Source of the DNA: Collinsella sp.
GTDB taxonomy: Bacteria; Actinomycetota; Coriobacteriia; Coriobacteriales; Coriobacteriaceae
DNA length: 64,000 nt
Reading direction: 5' to 3'
NCBI GenBank assembly: GCA_018382125.1
Contig: JAGZQO010000005.1
Coordinates: forward strand, 21,897-85,896
A model generated the notes under the pieces. That model ran no database searches. It was given only the letters and a program-made list of their open reading frames with translations, and was not told where the DNA came from. Every line of letters begins with the position of its first letter. The first letter of the stretch is position 1. A program made the position numbers and the translations under genes. Positions 1 to 8,935 of the stretch are shown here, one piece after another.

Positions 1-1015
1 CGACAAAGCCCAGCGCCTTGGCGGGCTCGGCGGCCTTTTCCTGATCCTCGTGGATCTTGGCGGTACGGTCGTGGGCCTCCATCTCCATGTTGTGGATAAA
101 GACCTCATAGATCTGACCGAGCTGCAGCATGTGCTCGAGCACCAGGTTGGGGGTGTTGGAGTGCACGTGAATCTTGTAGTCGGGGTAGGCACCCACGAGC
201 AGCTCGCAGTCGCCCATGGAACCCAGGAACTTAAGGCACTCGTCCTCGTCAAACGGGGCGTCGGCCTTAAACAGGAACTCGTTGCAGTAGCGGAACTCCG
301 AGCCCTCCCAATCGTCGTTGGCCTCGATCTCAACGCGACCAAGGGCCGCGTCGCGGGCAGAGCCAGCGGAATCAAACGTGGCGGAGAAATCCTCGACAAC
401 GGTACTGCGGCCAAGTGCTGCAGCCACAAAGTTCTCAAGGAAGATGGCGAAGCCAAAGGCGCCGGAGTCGACCACGCCGTTCTCCTTCAGAACGGGCAAC
501 AGATCGGGTGTGCGGGCGACGGACTGGTACGCCTCAACGACGATGGCATCGAGCGCATCCTCAGCCGAGAACTTCTTCTTCTCGCACTCATCGGCCTTGG
601 TCGAGACATCGCGCAGGACCGTGAGGATCGTGCCCTCGATGGGCTTGCGGACGGCCTGGAAGGCGACCTTGACGGCGCGACGGAAGGCGAAGGCAATGTT
701 GGCGGACGTAATGGGCTCATCGGCAGAGACAAGGCCCTCGGCCACGCCGCGCAGAATCTGCGAGGTGATGACGCCGGAGTTACCGCGGGCGCCCATAAGG
801 GAGCCGTGGGTGATGGCGCCTGCGATGGCCTCCATGTCGGCATCGGCAGGAAGGGCGGAAAGCTCCTTGGTCACCGAGGCGAGCGTGAGCGACATGTTGG
901 TGCCGGTATCGCCATCGGGTACGGGGAAGACGTTGAGCTTGTTGATCTCCTCGGCCTTGTCGGAAACGGCAGCCGCAGCGATCGGAAAACAGGTGCGAAT
1001 GGTCTTTGCAATCAT
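1..1015 (-). CDS. fakA: DAK2-domain fatty acid kinase-like protein (FakA/YloV family), C-terminus cut by window edge
   Basis: About 338 residues from the N-terminus are visible; the rest lies beyond base 1. The start ATG (complement of 1013-1015) opens with MIAKTIRTCF. The nucleotide-binding DAK2 signature NVFPVPDGDTGTNMSLTL is close to the N-terminus, followed by GSLMGARGNSGVI. This is the arrangement of FakA/YloV proteins, which phosphorylate fatty acids held on a FakB (DegV-type) carrier for phospholipid synthesis in Gram-positive bacteria. The gene directly follows an Asp23/Gls24 gene, a pairing that is common in Firmicutes and Actinobacteria. The family is clear; the substrate is inferred from family knowledge. 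Confidence 0.85.
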   Translation of the reverse strand, partial: MIAKTIRTCFPIAAAAVSDKAEEINKLNVFPVPDGDTGTNMSLTLASVTKELSALPADADMEAIAGAITHGSLMGARGNSGVITSQILRGVAEGLVSADEPITSANIAFAFRRAVKVAFQAVRKPIEGTILTVLRDVSTKADECEKKKFSAEDALDAIVVEAYQSVARTPDLLPVLKENGVVDSGAFGFAIFLENFVAAALGRSTVVEDFSATFDSAGSARDAALGRVEIEANDDWEGSEFRYCNEFLFKADAPFDEDECLKFLGSMGDCELLVGAYPDYKIHVHSNTPNLVLEHMLQLGQIYEVFIHNMEMEAHDRTAKIHEDQEKAAEPAKALGFV

Positions 1016-1042
1016 GGGTATTTGAATCTCCGTTTTCGGATG

Positions 1043-1399
1043 CTAGTTCAGACGGCTCTTGAGCGCGTCGATGTGGATGCCGATCTTAAGGCTAGCGGGA
1101 TCGATCTGGGCGACCTCCTGCAGAGTGAAGGCAACGGAACTCGAAAGATTGTGGCAGACGGACTTCATGTTGACGCCGTTCTCGAGCACGACGTGAAGAT
1201 CGACCGTAAGGCCGTTCTCGTCGGCGGAGACAAGCACGCCCTTGCGGAGGCGCTGACCGGCAAGCAGGCGCACGCTCTCGGCGCCCTGGAGCTGCTCAGC
1301 CATACCGACGACGCCATAGCACGTCATCGCGGCATAACCGGCAATATCGGCAATAACGTCGTTCGAGACGCTCAGGCTGCCGTTAATGGTCTCAGACAC
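1043..1399 (-). CDS. Asp23/Gls24 family envelope stress protein
   Basis: The protein is 118 residues long. A frame extends upstream to 1432, but a strong AAGGAG (complement of about 1405-1410) lies six bases before a GTG at 1397-1399, giving the start VSETINGSLSVSNDVIADIA. The pattern 'I...VI..IA..A...V.GV..M' and the C-terminal 'V...V..AV..L' region are typical of the Asp23/Gls24 family (DUF322), whose members are cytoplasmic or membrane-tethered proteins linked to cell-envelope homeostasis. It lies 27 bases upstream of the FakA-like gene and is probably co-transcribed with it. No catalytic residues are expected in this family. Confidence 0.85.
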   Translation of the reverse strand: MSETINGSLSVSNDVIADIAGYAAMTCYGVVGMAEQLQGAESVRLLAGQRLRKGVLVSADENGLTVDLHVVLENGVNMKSVCHNLSSSVAFTLQEVAQIDPASLKIGIHIDALKSRLN

Positions 1400-1557
1400 A
1401 AGAATCTCCTTATCTGGTGCTCGCGGCACCATGTCGTGGGAGCAATCATTGCAATATTCTACAACGAGCGCGCCGTGTTGAGGTGGTGGGTCGCGGGATT
1501 ACATCCTCGACACGAAATGTTGATATGGTAACGTTCGCGAACGGCGACCGCGACATG

Positions 1558-1588
1558 AAAAAACCCGCCGCATAAGCGACGGGTTTTA
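1558..1588 (-). terminator. Intrinsic terminator of the tRNA-Asn pair
   Basis: On the minus strand the sequence AACCCGTCGC-TTAT-GCGGCGGGTT forms a GC-rich hairpin followed by a run of six T. It begins just downstream of the encoded CCA of the distal tRNA. Confidence 0.85.
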
Positions 1589-1593
1589 CAACC

Positions 1594-1668
1594 TGGCTCC
1601 CCGGGTAGGACTCGAACCTACAACAGCGCGGTTAACAGCCGCGTGCTCTACCATTGAGCTACCGAGGA
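1594..1668 (-). tRNA. tRNA-Asn (anticodon GTT), distal copy
   Basis: The minus strand reads TCCTCGGTAGCTCAATGG at the 5' end, CTGTTAACC around the anticodon, GGTTCGAGTCC in the T arm, and an encoded CCA at 1594-1596. The acceptor stem TCCTCGG/CCGGGGA pairs with one G.T wobble. The anticodon GTT reads Asn codons. It appears identical over the whole mature sequence to the second copy about 108 bp upstream. Confidence 0.95.
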
Positions 1669-1701
1669 ATTTAAAGCCCAACGGAAAGGGCTGATAAATT
1701 C

Positions 1702-1776
1702 TGGCTCCCCGGGTAGGACTCGAACCTACAACAGCGCGGTTAACAGCCGCGTGCTCTACCATTGAGCTACCGAGGA
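1702..1776 (-). tRNA. tRNA-Asn (anticodon GTT), proximal copy
   Basis: Same mature sequence as the gene at 1594-1668, including the encoded CCA at 1702-1704. The two copies are separated by a 33-base spacer and probably form one transcript ending at the terminator at 1558-1588. Confidence 0.95.
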
Positions 1777-1860
1777 ATAGGTGCGTGCTCTCAAGCAACG
1801 AAGTTTATTATACGGACGAATCAGCTCAGGGCAAGAACTTTTTTAAGAAATTTTCCGACC

Positions 1861-1916
1861 TAGTCATTGGGGACGTTCTTAAACGACCAGTCATTCAAGA
1901 ATGTCCCCAACGACTA
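1861..1916. repeat. Imperfect palindrome (REP/MITE-like intergenic unit)
   Basis: Two 20-base arms (TAGTCATTGGGGACGTTCTT at 1861-1880 and its near-complement at 1897-1916, two mismatches) flank a 16-base loop. It lies between the rpoD terminator and the tRNA genes and carries no ORF. The GGGGACGTTCTT core suggests a dispersed palindromic family, but copy number cannot be judged from one window. Confidence 0.6.
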
Positions 1917-1917
1917 C

Positions 1918-1956
1918 ATGAAAGCGCCCCCAAGCGGATGTGCTTGAGGGCGCTTC
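1918..1956 (-). terminator. Terminator hairpin downstream of rpoD
   Basis: On the minus strand AGCGCCCTCAAGC and GCTTGGGGGCGCT form a 13-bp stem around a six-base loop, starting about 10 bases past the rpoD stop. The following T run is short (TTTC), so termination strength is uncertain. Confidence 0.65.
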
Positions 1957-1964
1957 TTGCTTGA

Positions 1965-3314
<1,350 letters not shown>

Positions 3315-3344
3315 AGATTCTCCCTTCATAGTCCACAGGACTCA

Positions 3345-3356
3345 ATACTTTAGCAC
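3345..3356 (-). promoter_or_regulatory. Candidate extended -10 promoter for rpoD
   Basis: The minus strand reads TGTGCTAAAGT, an extended -10 (TGC followed by TAAAGT at 3347-3352), with no good -35 at 17 bases. It lies about 33 bases upstream of the chosen rpoD start, between dnaG and rpoD, and would allow rpoD expression separate from the long operon. Confidence 0.4.
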
Positions 3357-3424
3357 ACACATTGACGTCTATACCCAAAAAGAGGACTGGATATAGGCGA
3401 GAATACGCTGGTTGACCACAACAT

Positions 3425-5533
3425 CTAGGCTTGTTCGGTGCCCGCGGCCTCCAGGCCGATCAAACGGAACGGGTCCGCCACGCCGCCGATCGACTTTTGC
3501 AGTTCGCGTTGACGCTGCGAATCCTGCGCGGCCTGAACGGTCAGCGCGCGACGGGCCTCATCATCGAGTGAACGGTCCTGGCGCAGCTTGGCCTGTGCAG
3601 CACGCATGCGGCGCTTGATGGTGTAGAGCTCGAGCGTATCGAGCATAAACACGATGTTCGTCTCGGTGGGGTGCTTGCTCGTCGCCGAGATGCGCCCGGC
3701 ACTCACAAGCGTTGCCGCATCGGGACACACCGAGCGCGCCGCATCCATGCAGGCTGCAGGATCGGTTCCCGGCGGCGTTGCCAGAACGGCCCACGCGATG
3801 GACTCGTGACGTGAGTCAACCCACTCGATGGAGCAGATGCGGTCGGCATACGTGCGGAACAGGTCGGGATAGCTCGTGAGCATGGTCAGCAGCTCGCGCT
3901 CCCCTGCCAAGGACTTGCGCTCCAGATCGGTAAGAACCATCGGCGCCGCCGCAGCCGGTGCGCCCAAACCATCAGCCACAGGCACAGCGCCCACACCATC
4001 GGGCACATCGATTGGCGGCAAGTCGTCAACGACCTCCACTGGTGCAGCGCCATAGGCATCGAGCGGGACGCAGTCGTACGGTTCTTCCTCGACCGGCGCC
4101 GCTACGGCCGGAGTCGCGCCCGAAGCCCAAGCACCACGAGATGTCCCCTGCGAACCAGACGCCCGACCGCCCGCGCTACCGGACCGCTCAGCCTGTGCCC
4201 GCTGGCGCTCATAGTTCTGCTCACGACGTCGTTCCGCATCCTCGCGCTTGGCGACATCGCGAAACACACGGCCCGAGCTCGCACGCACCGTCTCCAGATC
4301 CAAACCCAGCAGATCGGCAATCTGGATAAAGTACGTATCGATCATATAGCTATCGCGCAGCGGATAGATGAGCGTGAGAGCGTCCTCCAGCGCCTTGGCG
4401 CGACCGCCCGGCGTGGTGATATCGCTCGACTCCTGCAGCGAACGGTACACGAAGTCCATGAGCGGCTCGGCAGCGTCGATGCGCGCCTGCAGTGCCTCAC
4501 CACCATGCGCCGTAATGAACTCCATGGGATCGTTACCGTCGGGCAGCACCACGCAGCGCAGGTCCATAGAATCCTGCTCGATAAACTGAATCGCACGGCG
4601 AGCAGCCTTTTGACCGGCGGCATCGCCGTCAAACATATACACGATGCGCTTGGCAAAACGGGTGAGCGTCTTGACGTGATGCTCCGTGAGCGCGGTGCCC
4701 AGCGTAGCGACAACGTTTTTAATCCCCGCCTCCCAACAGGCGATGCAGTCGGTATAGCCCTCCACCACGATGGCAGTATCCTGCGCGACGATAAACTCCT
4801 TGGCCCAATTAAAACCGTAGAGGTTTCGTTTTTTATGAAACACGCTCGTCTCGGCGGTATTGAGGTACTTAGGCTGGCCGTCGCCCATAATACGACCGCC
4901 AAAGGCAATATTGTGACCCTGCTCGTCAAAGATGGGAAACATCACGCGGTCGTAAAAGCGGTCGGCAAGCTGCCCGCGCCCGCGGCTCACGGCAACGTTG
5001 GCATCGATCATCTCCTGCGGGGTAAAACCCGCCTGGGACAGGTGCGACACCAGCGCGTTACGGCCCGGTGCAAAGCCCAGGCAGTAGCGGCGGCAGACGT
5101 CGCCACCCATGCCGCGGCTGGCAAAGTACTCGCGCGGACGGCCGTCCTTACCGCGCATAAGCATGGTGTGGTAGAACTGGGCGGTCTCGGCGCACAAATC
5201 GTAGATGCGGGCACGCTTGGTGCCGCGCTCGCGGCGATCTCCGGTGTCATGCAGCTCAATACCCGCGCGATCGGCCAAATAACGGATTGACTCGGGAAAG
5301 CTCAGGTTCTCGCGCTTCATGATATACGTGAAAACGTCGCCACCCTCGCCGCAGCCAAAGCAATGCCACACCTGCGTGGCGGGGATAATGTGGAAGGACG
5401 GCGTCTTTTCGCCATGGAAGGGGCAGCATCCCCAAAACTCATGGCCGCGGGGCTTGAGCTCGACCGTTTCCTGCACGATGGCAACCAGGTCAGACGCAGC
5501 GCGTACCTGGTCTTTTTCCTCATCGCTAATCAC
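3425..5533 (-). CDS. dnaG: DNA primase DnaG
   Basis: A primase of 702 residues. The N-terminal CHC2 zinc-binding domain shows C37, H40, C58 and C61 in CPFHGEKTPSF...HCFGCGEGGDV. The TOPRIM catalytic core follows (VVEGYTDCIACWEAG, then VYMFDGDAAGQKAARRA at about residues 260-330). After residue 430 comes a linker rich in Arg, Gly, Ala and Pro (about 130 residues), which is longer than in model primases, and then a C-terminal helical domain that would contact the replicative helicase. The start overlaps the ribF stop by eight bases, implying coupled translation. It makes RNA primers for replication. Confidence 0.97.
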   Translation of the reverse strand: MISDEEKDQVRAASDLVAIVQETVELKPRGHEFWGCCPFHGEKTPSFHIIPATQVWHCFGCGEGGDVFTYIMKRENLSFPESIRYLADRAGIELHDTGDRRERGTKRARIYDLCAETAQFYHTMLMRGKDGRPREYFASRGMGGDVCRRYCLGFAPGRNALVSHLSQAGFTPQEMIDANVAVSRGRGQLADRFYDRVMFPIFDEQGHNIAFGGRIMGDGQPKYLNTAETSVFHKKRNLYGFNWAKEFIVAQDTAIVVEGYTDCIACWEAGIKNVVATLGTALTEHHVKTLTRFAKRIVYMFDGDAAGQKAARRAIQFIEQDSMDLRCVVLPDGNDPMEFITAHGGEALQARIDAAEPLMDFVYRSLQESSDITTPGGRAKALEDALTLIYPLRDSYMIDTYFIQIADLLGLDLETVRASSGRVFRDVAKREDAERRREQNYERQRAQAERSGSAGGRASGSQGTSRGAWASGATPAVAAPVEEEPYDCVPLDAYGAAPVEVVDDLPPIDVPDGVGAVPVADGLGAPAAAAPMVLTDLERKSLAGERELLTMLTSYPDLFRTYADRICSIEWVDSRHESIAWAVLATPPGTDPAACMDAARSVCPDAATLVSAGRISATSKHPTETNIVFMLDTLELYTIKRRMRAAQAKLRQDRSLDDEARRALTVQAAQDSQRQRELQKSIGGVADPFRLIGLEAAGTEQA

Positions 5534-6533
5534 GGATGCTCACCCCCTGCTTGCCCAAGTTGTGACGAATGTCCTCGATATTACCCTCGACGGTCGCGAT
5601 CAACTCATCCAGCGAATCGAACACGTGCGACGGACGCAGCCAACGCGTAAACGCCAGCGAAACAGAAGAGCCGTACAGGTCGCCCGTATAACCAATTAAA
5701 TTAGCCTCGAGATGCGCCGAAGCGACATCGTCGGCATACGTCGGCGGCAGTCCGACGTTCACGGCAGCGGGCCACGCGGTGTCATCGACCAGCACCAGAC
5801 CCTCATACACGCCATCGGCAGGCACCTGAATACCGTCGGGAACCTGCAGGTTTGCCGTGGGAAAGCCCATGCCAGAACCCTCGTGACGGCCGCGAATAAC
5901 ACCGCCACGCACCATATACGGACGGCCGAGTAACTCAGCAGCAAGCTCCACATGGCCCTGTCCCAGCTCATGACGAATGCGGGTGGCGCAAATGGCCTCA
6001 CCGCCCTCGCAAAGCAGGTCGTGACCATACACGTCAACGCCGCGCTCGGCACCCCAGGCGCGCATCTCGTCAACACCAGAAGCACCGCCACGACCCAGCC
6101 TAAAGTCGCTGCCAACGCGAATCGATCGAATGTCGACCAGACGCGACACCAGCGAGAGAAAAGCAACATGGTCAAGCGCCGCAACCTCAGGCGTAAAGGG
6201 AACGGCCACCACCGCATCGACCCCAGTTTGAGCCAGGGCATGCAGACGGTCGGCCGTCGTCATCAATTTTTGAGCGGGCGAAGGGCTCACCACGACGTCC
6301 GGGTCGGGATCGAAGGTAACTACGACCGCCTTGCAGCCATGGGCACGGGCATCACGGACAAGCGCCGCAATGAGCTCCTGGTGTCCACGGTGCACGCCAT
6401 CGAACACGCCGATGGCAATCGATGCGGCACCCAGGTGCTCACACTTATCAAACACATCGGCAGTAACGATGCGAGCCTCTTCCGACTCGCCGGCGAAAAA
6501 GATACGCGCGAGCTCGCGAGCGGCCAGCATCAT
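5526..6533 (-). CDS. ribF: Bifunctional riboflavin kinase / FAD synthetase
   Basis: A RibF of 335 residues. The N-terminal nucleotidyltransferase (FMN adenylyltransferase) half carries IGVFDGVHRGHQELI and later VGSDFRLGRGGASGVD. The C-terminal flavokinase half carries GRPYMVRGGVIRGRHEGSGM followed by FPTANL, and the VYEGLV region. It converts riboflavin to FMN and then to FAD. The start codons ATGATG overlap the truB stop by four bases, and the 3' end overlaps dnaG by eight bases, so the gene is embedded in the operon. Confidence 0.96.
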   Translation of the reverse strand: MMLAARELARIFFAGESEEARIVTADVFDKCEHLGAASIAIGVFDGVHRGHQELIAALVRDARAHGCKAVVVTFDPDPDVVVSPSPAQKLMTTADRLHALAQTGVDAVVAVPFTPEVAALDHVAFLSLVSRLVDIRSIRVGSDFRLGRGGASGVDEMRAWGAERGVDVYGHDLLCEGGEAICATRIRHELGQGHVELAAELLGRPYMVRGGVIRGRHEGSGMGFPTANLQVPDGIQVPADGVYEGLVLVDDTAWPAAVNVGLPPTYADDVASAHLEANLIGYTGDLYGSSVSLAFTRWLRPSHVFDSLDELIATVEGNIEDIRHNLGKQGVSIRD

Positions 6534-7462
6534 CGAACACCGCCGATGGCCTGCGGAAACACGTGCTCCATGACAAAGCGGCCACCCTCAATGCGGGCGA
6601 GCGCCTTGAGCCCCCCATCGAGCACCAACGCAAACGGCGCCTTCGAGGCATCGAAATCGGCAAGCGCACGCTCAACGGGAATGCGTCGGCCGCAGAGCAG
6701 GTCGTCGGCAAGATTGCCCGGCAAGTCAACACGCGTGGCGCCCAGGGCTGCAATGGGATCCAGGGCAAAGCCAGCCGCGGACTCGGGAGAAAGCTCCTCG
6801 ACCGCATGACAAGCGCCAATGGAAACAACACCGGAAGCCGTGCGGCGCAGCGCGGAAATATGCGCGGCGCTATCGCAAGCGCGGCCCAGGTCGCGAGCGA
6901 GCGCACGGATATAGGTGCCCTTGCTCACCGAGAACGCCACGGTCCACACACACGTATCACCTTCGCCGCCCACGGCGATCAGGTCGGCGGCATAGACCTC
7001 GACGGGGCGCGGAGGTAGGTCCACCGCATTGCCCTCGCGAGCAGACTTGTAGGCGCGAACGCCATTGACCGAGATAGCCGAAAACGCCGGCGGCACCTGC
7101 ATCTGCGGACCCAGCACGGCGGCCAAGTGCTCACGGGCAAAGGCAGGATCGCGCAGCTCGTTGCCAACAGCCACCGTGCGGACCGCCTCGCCCTCCGCAT
7201 CATCGGTATTGGTCTCGGCGCCAAACGAAATGTCGGCGACATAGCTTTTGGTATCGAGGGTAAGCATGCCCAGCAGACGGGTGGCCTGGCCCACGCCCAC
7301 CACCATGACACCGGATGCCATGGGGTCGAGCGTGCCGGCATGGCCGACGCGCCGCTCATGGAGGGCGCGTCGGCATTGCGAAACCACGTCATGGGACGTG
7401 CAGCCCACCGGCTTATCGACGGCGAGTAGCATATTCAATTGAGAAGGCGTTCGACGAGCCAT
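6530..7462 (-). CDS. truB: tRNA pseudouridine-55 synthase TruB
   Basis: A TruB of 310 residues. The N-terminus has LAVDKPVGCTSHDVV and the catalytic motif RRVGHAGTLDPMASGVM, whose Asp attacks the uridine of the T-psi-C loop. The second conserved block SKGTYIRALARDLG lies at about residue 180. The C-terminal 60 residues resemble a PUA-like domain. It sits 15 bases downstream of nrnA and overlaps ribF, matching the usual rbfA-nrnA-truB-ribF order. Confidence 0.96.
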   Translation of the reverse strand: MARRTPSQLNMLLAVDKPVGCTSHDVVSQCRRALHERRVGHAGTLDPMASGVMVVGVGQATRLLGMLTLDTKSYVADISFGAETNTDDAEGEAVRTVAVGNELRDPAFAREHLAAVLGPQMQVPPAFSAISVNGVRAYKSAREGNAVDLPPRPVEVYAADLIAVGGEGDTCVWTVAFSVSKGTYIRALARDLGRACDSAAHISALRRTASGVVSIGACHAVEELSPESAAGFALDPIAALGATRVDLPGNLADDLLCGRRIPVERALADFDASKAPFALVLDGGLKALARIEGGRFVMEHVFPQAIGGVR

Positions 7463-7477
7463 GTACCATCCAATTAG

Positions 7478-8521
7478 TTAGAGCTCGACGGTCACCGAAG
7501 CGGGATCCTCCCCCACCAGCTCGGCCAGCATGGGAAGTGCCACGGCGAGCGTCTCGCGAATCGTTCCGTTGTTGGAGAAACCGGCGGCAGCATGATGCCC
7601 GCCACCGCCAAAGTTGGCAGCAATCTCGGACACATCGAGGTCGCCCTTGGAGCGCAGGTTGCCACGCACCTTGGTATCGCCCTCAATGCCCTTTAAGAAC
7701 ATGCAAACCTCGACGCCCATCACCGAACGCACCACATCGACCAGGCCGTCGCACTCGTCCGAGGTGACACCGCAGGCCTCAAGGTCGCTCTGGTAGGCAT
7801 AGCTATACGCCACGCGCCCATGCGCGACCGTCTTAATGCGACCCATGACAATGGACTTGAGGTGCAAAAACTCAACGCGCATGCTCTGATAGACCTCGAG
7901 CGCAACGCGCGCCGGATCGGCACCGTGCGCCACCAGGCGCGAGGCCGCATGGAACGCGGCGGCATCGGCGTTTTGGTACTGAAAACGGCCGGTATCGGTC
8001 ACCAAGCCGCACAGCAAGCAGGTCGCGACGCCATCACGTGCGACAATGCCGCAATTGTCCAAGAAACGGTCGATGATCATGGCGCAGGCCGCGGCATCGA
8101 CGCGCCTCAGACTGAGCTCGGCAAACTCCTCGCGCGCCGGATGATGATCGAAGCACACCACATGCTTGGAGCGACGAAGCACCTCGGCAGAATTATTGAG
8201 GCGCTCGACGACCGGTACGTCCACCGAGATGAACAGGTCAGGATTGCCGGCGTACGCAGATGCCGGCACCAGGCGATCGGAGCCTTCCATAAAGCGGTAG
8301 ATACGCGGAACCGGGTCATCGTCTGCCAGCAGCAGCGCAATGTCCTTGTTGGGGAAAAACTTCATGAGCGAAAGGCCCAGACCCAATACGGAGCCCAAGG
8401 CGTCGCCATCGGGAGAAGTATGTCCCGAAATCGCAATGGAGGACGCACCCTCGATGAGCTCGAGGATGCGTCGCTGAATATCTGCAGACTCGCACGAGGC
8501 GAGGTCGGCGGAATTAGTCAT
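7478..8521 (-). CDS. nrnA: DHH/DHHA1 phosphoesterase, nanoRNase/pAp phosphatase NrnA
   Basis: A protein of 347 residues. The DHH domain shows GHTSPDGDALGSVLG, ISVDVP and the signature FDHHP (metal-binding His-His), then LLCGLVTDTGRFQ. The C-terminal DHHA1 domain has KVRGNLRSK and the substrate-binding motif FGGGGHHAAAGF. NrnA proteins degrade two- to four-base RNA fragments and hydrolyse 3'-phosphoadenosine 5'-phosphate. The start overlaps the rbfA stop by eight bases. Confidence 0.94.
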   Translation of the reverse strand: MTNSADLASCESADIQRRILELIEGASSIAISGHTSPDGDALGSVLGLGLSLMKFFPNKDIALLLADDDPVPRIYRFMEGSDRLVPASAYAGNPDLFISVDVPVVERLNNSAEVLRRSKHVVCFDHHPAREEFAELSLRRVDAAACAMIIDRFLDNCGIVARDGVATCLLCGLVTDTGRFQYQNADAAAFHAASRLVAHGADPARVALEVYQSMRVEFLHLKSIVMGRIKTVAHGRVAYSYAYQSDLEACGVTSDECDGLVDVVRSVMGVEVCMFLKGIEGDTKVRGNLRSKGDLDVSEIAANFGGGGHHAAAGFSNNGTIRETLAVALPMLAELVGEDPASVTVEL

Positions 8522-8924
8522 CTAAAGCTGCCTCCTGGGCGGCATCCGCTATCGGATAGCCGTCCTCGTCCTTTTCGATCGCAAGCGTGGCGGGAACGTT
8601 TTCCAGCGCACGCGTGATGCGCTCGGCCTCATCGGTCGAGCGATCGATGCGAAAATCGAGCTCGGGCGTAACACGCCAATCGAGCGAGCGAGCCAACAGG
8701 CTGCGAATACGGCCCTTAGCGCTAGCGAGCGCCTCCATGACCTCGTCGTAGCGGCTCGCATCGCACGACACGTACACGCGCGCGAACGAACGGTCCACCG
8801 CGACTTCGACCGCGGTCAAAGTAACCAGGTCGAGACGCGGATCGGAAACCTCAAAGAGCAGGATATAACCGAGCTTCTCGCGAAGCTGCTCGCCCAGTCG
8901 GCGGGTTGCCTGCGTTTGCTTCAT
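8514..8924 (-). CDS. rbfA: 30S ribosome-binding factor RbfA
   Basis: A small protein of 136 residues starting MKQTQATRRLGEQLREKLG, with the RbfA core LLFEVSDPRLDLVTLTAVEV and ARVYVSC, then a KH-like fold and an acidic tail. RbfA helps mature the 5' end of 16S rRNA during 30S assembly. It lies 11 bases after infB and overlaps nrnA. Confidence 0.95.
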   Translation of the reverse strand: MKQTQATRRLGEQLREKLGYILLFEVSDPRLDLVTLTAVEVAVDRSFARVYVSCDASRYDEVMEALASAKGRIRSLLARSLDWRVTPELDFRIDRSTDEAERITRALENVPATLAIEKDEDGYPIADAAQEAALDD

Positions 8925-8935
8925 AGCGCTACCCC

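Noticed and set aside
50..1531. Long plus-strand open frame opposite the FakA-like and Asp23 genes
   Set aside because: High-GC antisense frame; the minus strand carries clear protein families with ribosome binding sites. The same applies to long plus-strand frames opposite rpoD, infB, nusA, leuS and guaB.
1586..1798. A 70-codon minus-strand frame with two copies of a 25-residue repeat
   Set aside because: It is the translation of the two tandem tRNA-Asn genes and not a protein.
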